Assembly: GCA_965247265.1 (NCBI GenBank)
Contig: OZ252002.1
Location: forward strand, 868,001 to 932,000
Length of the DNA stretch: 64,000 nucleotides
DNA from: G965247265 sp965247265
Lineage (GTDB): Bacteria > Pseudomonadota > Gammaproteobacteria > UBA4575
Reading direction: 5' to 3'
In this document: piece by piece, positions 25,420 through 34,517 of the stretch
Numbering within the stretch: the first letter of the stretch is position 1
How the letters are laid out: each line of letters starts with the position of its first letter
The notes under the pieces: generated by a model
Told to the model about the DNA's origin: nothing
Database searches by the model: none
Seen by the model: the letters and a program-made list of their open reading frames with translations, nothing else
Program-made: the position numbers and the translations under genes

Positions 25420-28134
25420 ATGTTTCAAAAAGTTACAAAAAAGCTATTTGGCAGCCGAAATCTAAGATTACTTAATAGCTACAACAAAGCAGTACAAAAA
25501 ATTAATTCGCTTGAACAATCTTTCAAAGCACTTAGTGACCAGGAATTACAGCAGAAGACGTTAGATTTTCGTCAACGCATTGAAAATGGTGAATCGTTAG
25601 AATATTTACTTCCTGAATCCTTTGCTGCCGTTCGAGAAGCTGCTCATAGATCACTAGGTATGCGGCATTTTGATGTGCAGTTAGTGGGCGGCATGGTCTT
25701 GAATGATGGGAATATCGCTGAAATGCGTACTGGTGAAGGTAAAACCTTGGTTGCTACATTGCCAATATACCTCAATGCACTTAGTGGGAAAGGGGCGCAT
25801 GTTGTTACGGTGAATGACTACTTGGCCAAGCGTGATTCCGAGTGGATGGGCGGAATATATCGATTTCTTGGTCTTACAGTGGGAGTGGTCACTGGAAGCA
25901 TGATGCATGAAGCGCGTCAAAATGCCTATGCTGCTGATATAACGTATGGCACAAATAATGAGTTCGGGTTTGATTATTTGCGCGACAACATGGAATTTTC
26001 AATGCACGGTTGTGTTCAGCGCGAATTAAATTTTGCGGTGGTGGATGAGGTTGATTCAATTTTAATTGATGAGGCACGTACTCCGTTGATCATATCGGGT
26101 CCAACCGGTGAAATCTCTGAGATGTATATAGCGGTAAATAAGTTAGTTCCAAGTTTAACAAAACAAGAGGAAGAAGAAGGGCCTGGCGACTACAGTGTAG
26201 ATGAAAAAAGCAAACAAATATTTTTAACAGAGGAAGGCCATCAAAAGATAGAAGAACTCTTGTCAAATAAGAATTTATTAGGCGAGGGTAAAACGCTTTA
26301 CGATGTTTCAAATATTAATTTACTTCACCATGTTAATGCGGCATTACGAGCAAACATTTTATTTCAAAAAAATGTGGATTACATTATTACAGATGGTCAG
26401 GTAGTTATTGTTGACGAGTTTACAGGACGTACTATGCCAGGTAGACGTTGGTCTGATGGTTTGCATCAAGCAATTGAAGCGAAAGAAGGCGTAAAAATTC
26501 AAAACGAAAATCAAACATTAGCTTCAATTACATTCCAAAATTATTTTCGACTTTATAACAAGCTTTCAGGTATGACCGGAACAGCAGATACGGAAGCATT
26601 TGAGTTTCAATCTATTTATGGTTTAGAGGTTGTTGTAATTCCTACACATAAAAACATGATTCGCGATGAAATGGGAGATCTTGTGTATCTCACTATGCAA
26701 GAAAAATATAATTCAATAATAAATGATATTAAAGGCTGCGTGGATCGAGGACAACCTGTGTTGGTGGGAACCACGTCAATTGAATCTTCTGAATTGATAT
26801 CCAAAGAACTGCAGAAGTTTAAAATTGAACATCAAGTTTTGAATGCGAAGCAACATGAAAAAGAGTCACATATTATTGAAAATGCTGGTACATCAGGAAC
26901 AGTAACTATCGCAACTAACATGGCCGGTCGAGGCACCGACATCGTTCTGGGAGGAAGTCTCGATGCATTATTGAAAGTTCCTGATACAGATGCGAATGAC
27001 TTGAATCAAATAGAAATAAAAAATGATTGGCAACAATGTCATGATCAAGTAATCAAAGCAGGCGGCTTGCATATTATAGGCACTGAAAGGCATGAGTCAC
27101 GAAGGATTGACAATCAGTTGCGTGGTCGTTCGGGTCGACAAGGTGATCCGGGATCTAGCCGGTTCTATTTGTCCATGGAAGATAATTTAATGAGGATATT
27201 CGCCTCCGATAAAGTTCGTGGATTAATGCAGAAATTAGGAATGCAGGAGGGCGAGTCAATCGAGCATCCGTGGGTGTCTAAAGCTATTGAAAATGCTCAA
27301 CGGAAAGTTGAAGCACACAACTTTGATATACGTAAACACTTGCTTGAATATGATGATGTGGCCAATGACCAACGAAAAGTTGTCTACGAGCAACGAAAAG
27401 AATTGATGCTAACAGAAAATTTATCAGAAAATATCGCTGCAATTCGTGAAGAGGTTGCTGATGCTGCAATCAGCGAATGCCTGCTGCCGGGTAGTATGGA
27501 AGAGCAATGGGACGTAGATGGACTTACATTGGCGTTTCAAAATGATTACGGACTCTCCTTCCCCATACAGCAATGGCTTGATGAAGAAGATACTGTCGCT
27601 GAAGAAGAAGTGCGAGAAAGAATACATAAAAGAGTAGCTAAATTATTCGCAGAGAAAGAGGATAGAGTTGGTTCTGAATTAATGAGGCGACTTGAAAAAG
27701 ATATCATGTTGCGAGTGTTAGATAATCGTTGGAAAGAACATTTGGCTGCTATGGACTATCTGCGCCAGGGAATTGGTCTGCGAGGCTACGCGCAAAAAAA
27801 CCCAAAACAAGAATATAAGAGAGAAGCATTTGGTATGTTTCAAGAGATGCTAGAGCAAATTAAAAATGAAACAATTTCGTTAATTGCAAGAGCTGAATTG
27901 CCTACGCTCGAAGAGATTAAAGCAATGGAAGCCGCTCAGCAGATTCCAGAAGACATACAGTATCAGCACGCGCGAGCTGATGATGTATTGCACCCAAATG
28001 AACAAGCCGAATCGCCAGGAGAACAGCAAAAGCAAAAACCCTTTAAAAGAACACAAAAAAAACTTGGTCGTAATGAACCCTGTCATTGTGGTTCTGGTAA
28101 AAAATTCAAGCATTGTCATGGCAAATTAGCTTAG
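25420..28134 (+). CDS. secA: Preprotein translocase motor SecA
   Basis: This 904-residue ATPase drives secretory proteins through SecYEG. Walker A is in AEMRTGEGKTLVATL near residue 102 and the DEAD-like Walker B in VVDEVDSILIDEARTPL near 207. IATNMAGRGTDIVLGG and RGRSGRQGDPGSSRFYLS are second helicase-domain motifs. The C-terminal zinc-binding tail GRNEPCHCGSGKKFKHCHG (last ~25 residues) binds SecB and ribosomes. No secM-type regulator is seen in the 181-base upstream gap. Confidence 0.98.
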   Translation: MFQKVTKKLFGSRNLRLLNSYNKAVQKINSLEQSFKALSDQELQQKTLDFRQRIENGESLEYLLPESFAAVREAAHRSLGMRHFDVQLVGGMVLNDGNIAEMRTGEGKTLVATLPIYLNALSGKGAHVVTVNDYLAKRDSEWMGGIYRFLGLTVGVVTGSMMHEARQNAYAADITYGTNNEFGFDYLRDNMEFSMHGCVQRELNFAVVDEVDSILIDEARTPLIISGPTGEISEMYIAVNKLVPSLTKQEEEEGPGDYSVDEKSKQIFLTEEGHQKIEELLSNKNLLGEGKTLYDVSNINLLHHVNAALRANILFQKNVDYIITDGQVVIVDEFTGRTMPGRRWSDGLHQAIEAKEGVKIQNENQTLASITFQNYFRLYNKLSGMTGTADTEAFEFQSIYGLEVVVIPTHKNMIRDEMGDLVYLTMQEKYNSIINDIKGCVDRGQPVLVGTTSIESSELISKELQKFKIEHQVLNAKQHEKESHIIENAGTSGTVTIATNMAGRGTDIVLGGSLDALLKVPDTDANDLNQIEIKNDWQQCHDQVIKAGGLHIIGTERHESRRIDNQLRGRSGRQGDPGSSRFYLSMEDNLMRIFASDKVRGLMQKLGMQEGESIEHPWVSKAIENAQRKVEAHNFDIRKHLLEYDDVANDQRKVVYEQRKELMLTENLSENIAAIREEVADAAISECLLPGSMEEQWDVDGLTLAFQNDYGLSFPIQQWLDEEDTVAEEEVRERIHKRVAKLFAEKEDRVGSELMRRLEKDIMLRVLDNRWKEHLAAMDYLRQGIGLRGYAQKNPKQEYKREAFGMFQEMLEQIKNETISLIARAELPTLEEIKAMEAAQQIPEDIQYQHARADDVLHPNEQAESPGEQQKQKPFKRTQKKLGRNEPCHCGSGKKFKHCHGKLA

Positions 28135-28184
28135 CGCAATTTATATGAACAATTATAGTGTTTAGTTTGTAATTTCAACCTTTT

Positions 28185-29402
28185 ATGGCAATTTCACTAT
28201 CGCGTCCTACTAACTTACATCCCGTTAAAGGTGTAAGAATTGCAACTTCTGATGCGGGCATTAAATATGAGAATCGAGATGATTTAGTGCTCATAGCGAT
28301 TTGTGATAAAGCACAAACTGCCGCTATGTTTACGACTAATCAATATTGTGCATCACCGGTTATTGTTTCTAAGCATCATCTAAAAAATACATCACCAAAG
28401 TTTTTTCTAATTAATTCAGGCAATGCTAATGCAGGTCTTGGCAAGATGGGATTAGAGGATGCTAATGCTACATGTCATTCCCTTTCGCAAATGTCTGGTT
28501 GTTTAAGTGAAGAGGTTTTACTCTTCTCAACAGGTGTAATAGGTACGCGCCTACCCGTTGACAAAATCATTCAAAAGGTGCCGCAATTATTAAATGAATT
28601 GAAGGAAGATAAATGGATTGATGCCGCTGAAGCAATAATGACCACGGACACTGTGTGTAAAGGTTCATCGAATCAAATGAATTTAGATGGCCATGAGATA
28701 ACGATAACTGGTATTGCGAAAGGTGCAGGCATGATACGTCCAGATATGGCTACCATGTTGGCGTTTGTAGCTACTGATTTGATAATAGATATCGATAATC
28801 TGAATGCTTTGCTCAATAACGCAGTCCGTCGTTCTTTTCATTGCATTACTGTTGATGGAGATACGTCCACAAACGATGCATGTGTGTTGATGGCTTCAGG
28901 GGAGGCCGATATCAGTTTTGAGAGCTTGTCTTCTAACGCACAATCCAAGTTCGTGGAGAGTTTAAATAACCTATTTTTATTGCTTGCTCAGTCTATTATT
29001 CGTGATGGAGAAGGTGCTACAAAATTTATCACTGTTACTGTAGAGCAAGCTGAAAATGAAATAATGGCACGAGAAATTGCTTTCACTGTAGCTCATTCAC
29101 CCCTGGTAAAAACTGCAGCTTTTGCGAGCGATCCAAATTGGGGGCGAATACTGGCTGCAGCGGGTAGTGTAAAAAAGCATGAGATTGAGATAAGTAAGGT
29201 TTCATTATATTTAAATTCGCTTCAGGTCATAACTAATGGGGAAGTATCTTCTAAATATTCTGAAGAAAATGGGTTGTTAGAAATGAGTAAGGATGAAATT
29301 GAGATTCGATTAACGCTTGGATCGGGCGCTGATAGTGCAAATGTATGGACGACAGATTTTTCTCATGATTACGTTACGATTAATGCCGAGTATCGAACGT
29401 AA
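28185..29402 (+). CDS. argJ: Bifunctional ornithine acetyltransferase / N-acetylglutamate synthase
   Basis: This 405-residue Ntn-type enzyme self-cleaves before the threonine in KGAGMIRPDMATMLAFVATD (near residue 190). Other family blocks are NSGNANAGLGKMG, TGVIGTRLPVDKI, TVDGDTSTNDACV, and ASDPNWGRILAAAG. It transfers the acetyl group from acetylornithine to glutamate, recycling acetyl in arginine synthesis; whether it also uses acetyl-CoA cannot be told here. No clear Shine-Dalgarno precedes the ATG. It lies 50 bases after secA and 14 bases before the MutT-ThiE gene. Confidence 0.96.
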   Translation: MAISLSRPTNLHPVKGVRIATSDAGIKYENRDDLVLIAICDKAQTAAMFTTNQYCASPVIVSKHHLKNTSPKFFLINSGNANAGLGKMGLEDANATCHSLSQMSGCLSEEVLLFSTGVIGTRLPVDKIIQKVPQLLNELKEDKWIDAAEAIMTTDTVCKGSSNQMNLDGHEITITGIAKGAGMIRPDMATMLAFVATDLIIDIDNLNALLNNAVRRSFHCITVDGDTSTNDACVLMASGEADISFESLSSNAQSKFVESLNNLFLLLAQSIIRDGEGATKFITVTVEQAENEIMAREIAFTVAHSPLVKTAAFASDPNWGRILAAAGSVKKHEIEISKVSLYLNSLQVITNGEVSSKYSEENGLLEMSKDEIEIRLTLGSGADSANVWTTDFSHDYVTINAEYRT

Positions 29403-29416
29403 TATATTAAAATTAA

Positions 29417-30379
29417 GTGGCATCACAACAAGACCAAGAAAGAATTCACATAGTAATTGGTATTATAAAGAATTCAAATAATGAAGTTTTAATTTCGGAA
29501 CGAAAAGCTAATTCGCATCTCGGAGGACTGCTAGAATTTCCTGGAGGTAAAGTAGAATCCGAAGAGACAGTTATTGAGGCATTAAGGCGCGAAATGCGCG
29601 AAGAACTAAGTATTCAAATAGATACTTGCACGCCTATTATACAAATCCCTTATATCTATTCAGATCGAAGCGTATTATTGGATGTATTCTTAGTAAATCA
29701 GTATTCGGGCACAATTATTTCAAATGAATCACAGAGACTTTACTGGAAGAAGATATCGGCTCTTAGCAGTAAAGAATTTCCTGGCGCCAACCATGGCATT
29801 ATACGCGCTATACAATTGCCTAATTTGATTTCGGTAACACCTAATTATTCAAACGATTCAGATAGTTTTGTGCAACACTTTGAAAATTCTGTTAAAAATG
29901 AAACCATTTCTATCATTCAGTTACGTTCACATGATCTTGAGAAATCAAAATATTTTGAGTTAGCTAAAAATTGTTACAGTATTTGCAAACAGTACCACAC
30001 AAGGCTTATTTTAAATCAGGATATTTCATACATTGATAATTTAGATTATTCAGGTCTGCATTTAACAAGTAAAAGGCTATTAGCCACCAGTAAAAGGCCG
30101 CTCGACAGTGACTATTTGGTTGGTGCTTCATGTCATAATGTTGATGAATTACAGCACGCATCGAAACTGAAACTAGATTATGTATTTCTTGGGCCAATAT
30201 TAGAAAAAAACTCAAATTCAATTGGTGTTCTTGGATGGAAGAGGTTTAAGGAATTATCACAACAGAGCGAGTTGCCCGTTTATGCAATTGGTGGCCTAAA
30301 TGCTGTTGATGTTAATACATCCATATATTATGGCGGACAAGGAATTGCCGCTGTGCGTGATTTATGGCGAGAGAATTAA
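29417..30379 (+). CDS. Nudix hydrolase (MutT) fused to a thiamine-phosphate-synthase-like domain
   Basis: This 320-residue two-domain protein starts at GTG 29417. Residues ~9-130 are a Nudix domain with the full box GGKVESEETVIEALRREMREEL (GX5EX7REUXEE), as in 8-oxo-dGTP diphosphatase MutT. Residues ~135-320 have the ThiE/TenI barrel, with ISIIQLRSHDLE, SGLHLTSKRLL, VGASCHNVDEL, YVFLGPILEKNS and VYAIGGLNAVD. The fusion is known in gammaproteobacteria downstream of secA. Whether the second domain makes thiamine phosphate or has another role is unknown. It is the last gene of the plus-strand run and ends 13 bases from convergent zapD. Confidence 0.9.
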   Translation: MASQQDQERIHIVIGIIKNSNNEVLISERKANSHLGGLLEFPGGKVESEETVIEALRREMREELSIQIDTCTPIIQIPYIYSDRSVLLDVFLVNQYSGTIISNESQRLYWKKISALSSKEFPGANHGIIRAIQLPNLISVTPNYSNDSDSFVQHFENSVKNETISIIQLRSHDLEKSKYFELAKNCYSICKQYHTRLILNQDISYIDNLDYSGLHLTSKRLLATSKRPLDSDYLVGASCHNVDELQHASKLKLDYVFLGPILEKNSNSIGVLGWKRFKELSQQSELPVYAIGGLNAVDVNTSIYYGGQGIAAVRDLWREN

Positions 30380-30392
30380 GAGAATGACATTT

Positions 30393-31178
30393 TTAAAATG
30401 TACAACATGCAAGTTTAAACTCGATATCTCTTCGACATTGTTTAGGACTTGAATTGGGATCTGGTTGTTCAAGAAATCGAATTGAAAAACGGTGTTTACC
30501 TGCGCTGCATTCAGGAAAATTGCTATTGTCATTGCTAACTCCGATACGGATTAGCTGATTAGCTTGGCTTAAGTCAAGATTCTGATCATAAAAACCTTTA
30601 TGTGCAATTTTTTCTGAATAGGGCGTGCTTTCTCTAATTAGTTTTAGGGTATAACTAAGGCCTTCTTGAACAATTTCGAAAGGCGCAATCCAATGTAGTA
30701 ATGCTTTTTTACGTTGTGTGTATGGCTGAGCTAACCAGTGATGATATTCTGGCAAATCAAAGTGACATGTGCCACCAGGAATTGCAGAACGTTGACGAAT
30801 ACTGCTAATAAAATCATTGCTTTTTAGGTGGCTTCCTAATTGACCGCGAAATGTATGCAATCTATCAAATATAGATTTTTGCTTAGTTAAAATTTGTATA
30901 AGCTTTGTGTCGTTTAGCTTAGGATTATTTTTAAGCTGGTCTAATATATTGGTTTGGCGTTTAATTTCTTTTAAAAGCTCTTGTTTCAAGTCGCCGCGGG
31001 AAACTAAGCTTAGTATCTCAATTAATGACATCAGGGCAGCATGAGAGTCAAAAGAATTTTCACGTCCAGAGAAAAATTTAAAGCGTGAGATGAGTTGCTC
31101 AAATCGCAAAAATGTACGCATACGCTCATTCAATGGTTGTTCATAGCAAATTACTTCTGATGTAGATTTTGTATTCAC
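30393..31178 (-). CDS. zapD: Cell division protein ZapD (YacF)
   Basis: This 261-residue cytoplasmic protein has an N-terminal helical region (YEQPLNERMRTFLRFEQL near residues 12-29) and a C-terminal beta-rich part with RFSIRFLEQPDP. ZapD bundles FtsZ filaments by binding the FtsZ C-terminal peptide, which is present in the FtsZ here. The gene overlaps coaE by 4 bases, as in the widespread pilD-coaE-zapD operon. No yacG zinc-finger gene follows. Confidence 0.92.
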   Translation of the reverse strand: MNTKSTSEVICYEQPLNERMRTFLRFEQLISRFKFFSGRENSFDSHAALMSLIEILSLVSRGDLKQELLKEIKRQTNILDQLKNNPKLNDTKLIQILTKQKSIFDRLHTFRGQLGSHLKSNDFISSIRQRSAIPGGTCHFDLPEYHHWLAQPYTQRKKALLHWIAPFEIVQEGLSYTLKLIRESTPYSEKIAHKGFYDQNLDLSQANQLIRIGVSNDNSNFPECSAGKHRFSIRFLEQPDPNSSPKQCRRDIEFKLACCTF

Positions 31179-31777
31179 AGTAGCGATCTGTTTAATTTGA
31201 TATATTTCTCGTGAAGTATAGCAATCTTTTCATGAATCGATTCCATGGTGCCGCTATTTACAATGACATCATCCGCTAAATTTAAGCGTTTTTCTCTGGA
31301 TATCTGTGTTGAAACAATTGCTTCTACGTGAGATACGCTACATTGGTCGCGCAAAGTGACCCGCTTTATTTGTTCTTCTTCAGTGCAGTCAACCATTAAT
31401 ATACGGTCAATAAAATGTGTTCTTTTTTTCTCAAGCAAAAGAGGGATGACAACAACACAGTATTCGCCTTCGGTTAATTCTAAGCTATGTTCAATTTCAT
31501 CATATACTAGGGGGTGCAAGATACTCTCTAATTTTTCTCGAAGCTTTGAATTATCAAAGACCGCTTTTCTAAGTTTGTCTCGTATTAAAATTTTGTCTTC
31601 ATTAAAAAAATCATTTCCTAAAGCTTTTTTTAGTAAAAGAGAGATATGTGGTTGCTCAGAGATTTCTTTAGCGATGAAGTCCGCATCTATAACTGGTGCT
31701 TTAAATTTCTTGTTAAAAATGTCAGAAACAAGGCTTTTCCCGCAGCCGATACCACCAGAGAGTCCTACTGCTAACAT
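31175..31777 (-). CDS. coaE: Dephospho-CoA kinase
   Basis: This 200-residue P-loop kinase phosphorylates the 3'-hydroxyl of dephospho-CoA, the last step of coenzyme A synthesis. Walker A is GLSGGIGCGKSLVSDIF at residues 5-21, followed by APVIDADFIAKEI, the lid/adenine region VVIPLLLEK, and MVDCTEEEQIKRV. Length is normal. It lies between pilD (22-base gap) and zapD (4-base overlap). Confidence 0.96.
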   Translation of the reverse strand: MLAVGLSGGIGCGKSLVSDIFNKKFKAPVIDADFIAKEISEQPHISLLLKKALGNDFFNEDKILIRDKLRKAVFDNSKLREKLESILHPLVYDEIEHSLELTEGEYCVVVIPLLLEKKRTHFIDRILMVDCTEEEQIKRVTLRDQCSVSHVEAIVSTQISREKRLNLADDVIVNSGTMESIHEKIAILHEKYIKLNRSLL

Positions 31778-31799
31778 GTACTACAAGCTGAAATTTTAA

Positions 31800-32684
31800 T
31801 TACCTAAAACTGGTTAAGTAAATACCGATTAACTGATTACCATACAACATTGTGATCCATCCAGCTAATGCTAGGTACGGGCCAAAAGGAATAGGGTTGC
31901 TGCGTTCTTGTAAGTTAGTTGCGATCATAATGATTCCGACTACAGCGCCAACTGCAGAGGATAATAATATTATTAAAAGCAATGATTGCCAGCCTAACCA
32001 TGCACCAAGTGCTCCAAGTAGCTTAAAGTCGCCATAACCCATACCTTCTTTGCCTGTAATGACTTTAAATACTTGGAAAACTAGCCAAAGAGATACATAA
32101 CCAAATATTGCACCAAGAACACTAGAATTTAGGTCCGTATATGTTGAAAAGAAATTAAATATTATTCCAAGCCAAAGCAGTGGCAAGGTCATATTATCAG
32201 GCAACAATTGAGTTTCAATATCAATTCCACTTAGAGCAATTAAAAAATATGTGAGTATGACTGCTCCAAGGGCCTGTATGCTTAGTCCAAATTTCCATAC
32301 AATAAAACATGTCAGTAGTGCGGTAAGAAGCTCAATGAATGGGTATTGAAAAGAAATTTTTGCTCCACAATTTTTACATTTAGCTCTTAAAAATATGTAG
32401 CTTAATATAGGAATATTTTCGATTGCTTTAACCTGTTGATTGCATGATGGGCAATGCGACCTCGGTACACACAAATTAAAGTTTTCATTGAGTGGAACAT
32501 TAGATTTAAGATCTAAAAGTTCGCTGCAGTCTGTTTTCCATTGTCGTTCAAGCATAATCGGTAAGCGATATATCACGACATTTAAGAAGCTTCCAATAAA
32601 TGCGCCAATTAAAAAGCTATAGAGTAATAGTATGATTAAGTTATCTTTTAGATAACTTAAGAGAAAAGTGCTCGAAAAATCCAA
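31800..32684 (-). CDS. pilD: Type IV prepilin peptidase / N-methyltransferase
   Basis: This 294-residue polytopic membrane protein has the bacterial prepilin-peptidase start FIGSFLNVVIYRLPIMLE and a zinc-binding CPSC...CKNC pair near residues 75-105. The two catalytic aspartates are in SGIDIETQLLPD and GYGDFKLLGALGAWLG. It cleaves and N-methylates type IV pilins and type II secretion pseudopilins. It is the third gene of the usual pilB-pilC-pilD-coaE block; upstream of it here lies the PilR-PilC chimera. No pilin gene is in the window. Confidence 0.95.
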   Translation of the reverse strand: MDFSSTFLLSYLKDNLIILLLYSFLIGAFIGSFLNVVIYRLPIMLERQWKTDCSELLDLKSNVPLNENFNLCVPRSHCPSCNQQVKAIENIPILSYIFLRAKCKNCGAKISFQYPFIELLTALLTCFIVWKFGLSIQALGAVILTYFLIALSGIDIETQLLPDNMTLPLLWLGIIFNFFSTYTDLNSSVLGAIFGYVSLWLVFQVFKVITGKEGMGYGDFKLLGALGAWLGWQSLLLIILLSSAVGAVVGIIMIATNLQERSNPIPFGPYLALAGWITMLYGNQLIGIYLTSFR

Positions 32685-32714
32685 TATCTAGTTTATGTAG
32701 AGATTAATTAAGTA

Positions 32715-34517
32715 TTATACAACTGCGCCAAGGTTGAAGATTGGGAGGTACATTGCAATAACTAATCCACCAACAACGACGCCTAGAATCGCCATAATTA
32801 ATGGTTCTAATAAGCTACTTAATCCGTCAACGAGGTTATCTACCTCTTGTTCATAAAAGTCAGCTACTTTGCTTAGCATGTCATCTAGCGAACCCGATTC
32901 TTCACCTATGGCTACCATTTGCACTACCATATTTGGGAAAAGGGAAGTTGCACGCATGCTTTGCTGTAATTGAGTTCCTGTCGCCACATCATCTTTCATC
33001 CGTAACGTGGCTTCTTCAAATAGTGCATTGCTGGTTGCGCCTGCAACAGATTCTAATGCCTCTACTAAAGGCACACCTGCTAAAAACATTGTAGATAACG
33101 TGCGTGCAAATCGAGCAATTGCAGATTTTTCTAAAATATTGCCAATCACTGGGATTTTGAGTGTAAGTATATCTAAAGATCTTCTTACAGCTGGGGAACG
33201 CTTTTTAGCATTGATAAATGCGAATATGGCACCGCCAATTATGAGTAGCACCATCCACCACCATACTTGCATAAACTCGGATAAATTTATGACTAGTTGA
33301 GTGAACGCTGGCAAATCTGCTCCAAACCCCTCGAAGAGTGCTTGAAACTGTGGTACTACAAATAGCAAAAGAATGGCCGATACAATAAAAGCTACTACAA
33401 GTATTGCAGTTGGATAGAACAGAGCTTTCTTAACTTTGCCTTTTAATTCCTCAGTTTTTTCTTTATAGGTTGCAATTTTATCAAGCAATGTTTCAAGTGC
33501 GCCTGACTGTTCACCGGAACCAACAAGATTTACAAATAAGTTATCAAAGTGCTTTGGGTGTTTCGCTAGAGAATCGGCTAGTGATGTGCCTGATTCAACA
33601 TCACCTTTTATAGCTAATATTAAATCTTGCATTGAAGGTTTTTCGTGTCCCCTTCCTATAATTTCAAATGATTGAACGAGAGGTACGCCAGCAGCCATCA
33701 TGGTTGCGAGTTGTCTTGAAAATACAGCAAGATCCTTTGGTTGTATTTTTTTACCAGCGCTAAATAAAGGTTTTGATTTTTTCTTGACTTTTAAAGGATT
33801 AATCCCTTGTCTACGTAAATCTGCTTTTAATAGTATTTCATTTGCAGCTTGAAATAAACCTTCTTTATCACTTACAGCACCGGTAAAACTTCCTTTTATG
33901 TGACCAAAAAACTCACTTTCCATAAGTTCTGTAGGAATTGCACCGCAGTTTACCGGCACAAAGTTTTCAGATGATCTTGGGCCTAATTCATGAATTTGCT
34001 TTGCAACAAGCTCTTTGCCAACACCCGATTCACCACAAAGATAAACGGGCGCTTGACTGCGCGATAATTTGTCAATCTTTTCTCGTAGTAATTGCATGGC
34101 GGTCGATTCGCCAAGTAACTTTTGTTGGGATGCTGTGGGTTGGTGAATAGGTATGTTTGCAACTTTCAATGCACTGTCTACAAGTCCACGAAGCATTTTC
34201 AAATCTATGGGTTTGGATACAAAATCAAAAGTGCCTGCTTTGAGTGCTTTTATAGCTGTTTCCATGCTGCCAAATGCTGTTATTACAGCAACAGGAATAC
34301 TAGGGTGCTCAATTTGTATATGTTCAACCAGTTCAATTCCGTTCCCATCCGGAAGTTTCATGTCAGTTAAACACAAGTCAAATTGTTCTTGCTTAAGTAG
34401 GCTTTTTGCATCGCGCACATTGGCTGCGGAACAGGAATTTAAATTCATGCGACTAAGTGTAATTTCTAACAATTCACGTATATCAGGTTCGTCATCAACA
34501 ACAAGAACATTTTTCAA
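32715..34517 (-). CDS. PilR-PilC chimera: receiver and partial sigma54-activator domain fused to pilus platform protein
   Basis: This single 600-codon frame joins two different proteins. Residues 1-~225 are PilR-like: a receiver domain with phospho-acceptor D52 in LCLTDMKLPDG, then the start of a sigma54 AAA+ domain with Walker A GESGVGKE (162-169) and the GAFTGA-type loop GSFTGAVSDK. The AAA+ part stops at GLFQAA, before Walker B, and the DNA-binding helix-turn-helix is missing. From ~226 (NEILLKADLRRQG) it is PilC: two T2SSF domains (about 264-387 and 467-589) with membrane segments, ending in the normal PilC C-terminus and lacking only about 35 N-terminal residues. The rest of pilR, any pilB, and the pilC start are absent. 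It starts 4 bases inside pilS. This could be a true deletion fusion or an assembly misjoin. Confidence 0.9.
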   Translation of the reverse strand: MKNVLVVDDEPDIRELLEITLSRMNLNSCSAANVRDAKSLLKQEQFDLCLTDMKLPDGNGIELVEHIQIEHPSIPVAVITAFGSMETAIKALKAGTFDFVSKPIDLKMLRGLVDSALKVANIPIHQPTASQQKLLGESTAMQLLREKIDKLSRSQAPVYLCGESGVGKELVAKQIHELGPRSSENFVPVNCGAIPTELMESEFFGHIKGSFTGAVSDKEGLFQAANEILLKADLRRQGINPLKVKKKSKPLFSAGKKIQPKDLAVFSRQLATMMAAGVPLVQSFEIIGRGHEKPSMQDLILAIKGDVESGTSLADSLAKHPKHFDNLFVNLVGSGEQSGALETLLDKIATYKEKTEELKGKVKKALFYPTAILVVAFIVSAILLLFVVPQFQALFEGFGADLPAFTQLVINLSEFMQVWWWMVLLIIGGAIFAFINAKKRSPAVRRSLDILTLKIPVIGNILEKSAIARFARTLSTMFLAGVPLVEALESVAGATSNALFEEATLRMKDDVATGTQLQQSMRATSLFPNMVVQMVAIGEESGSLDDMLSKVADFYEQEVDNLVDGLSSLLEPLIMAILGVVVGGLVIAMYLPIFNLGAVV

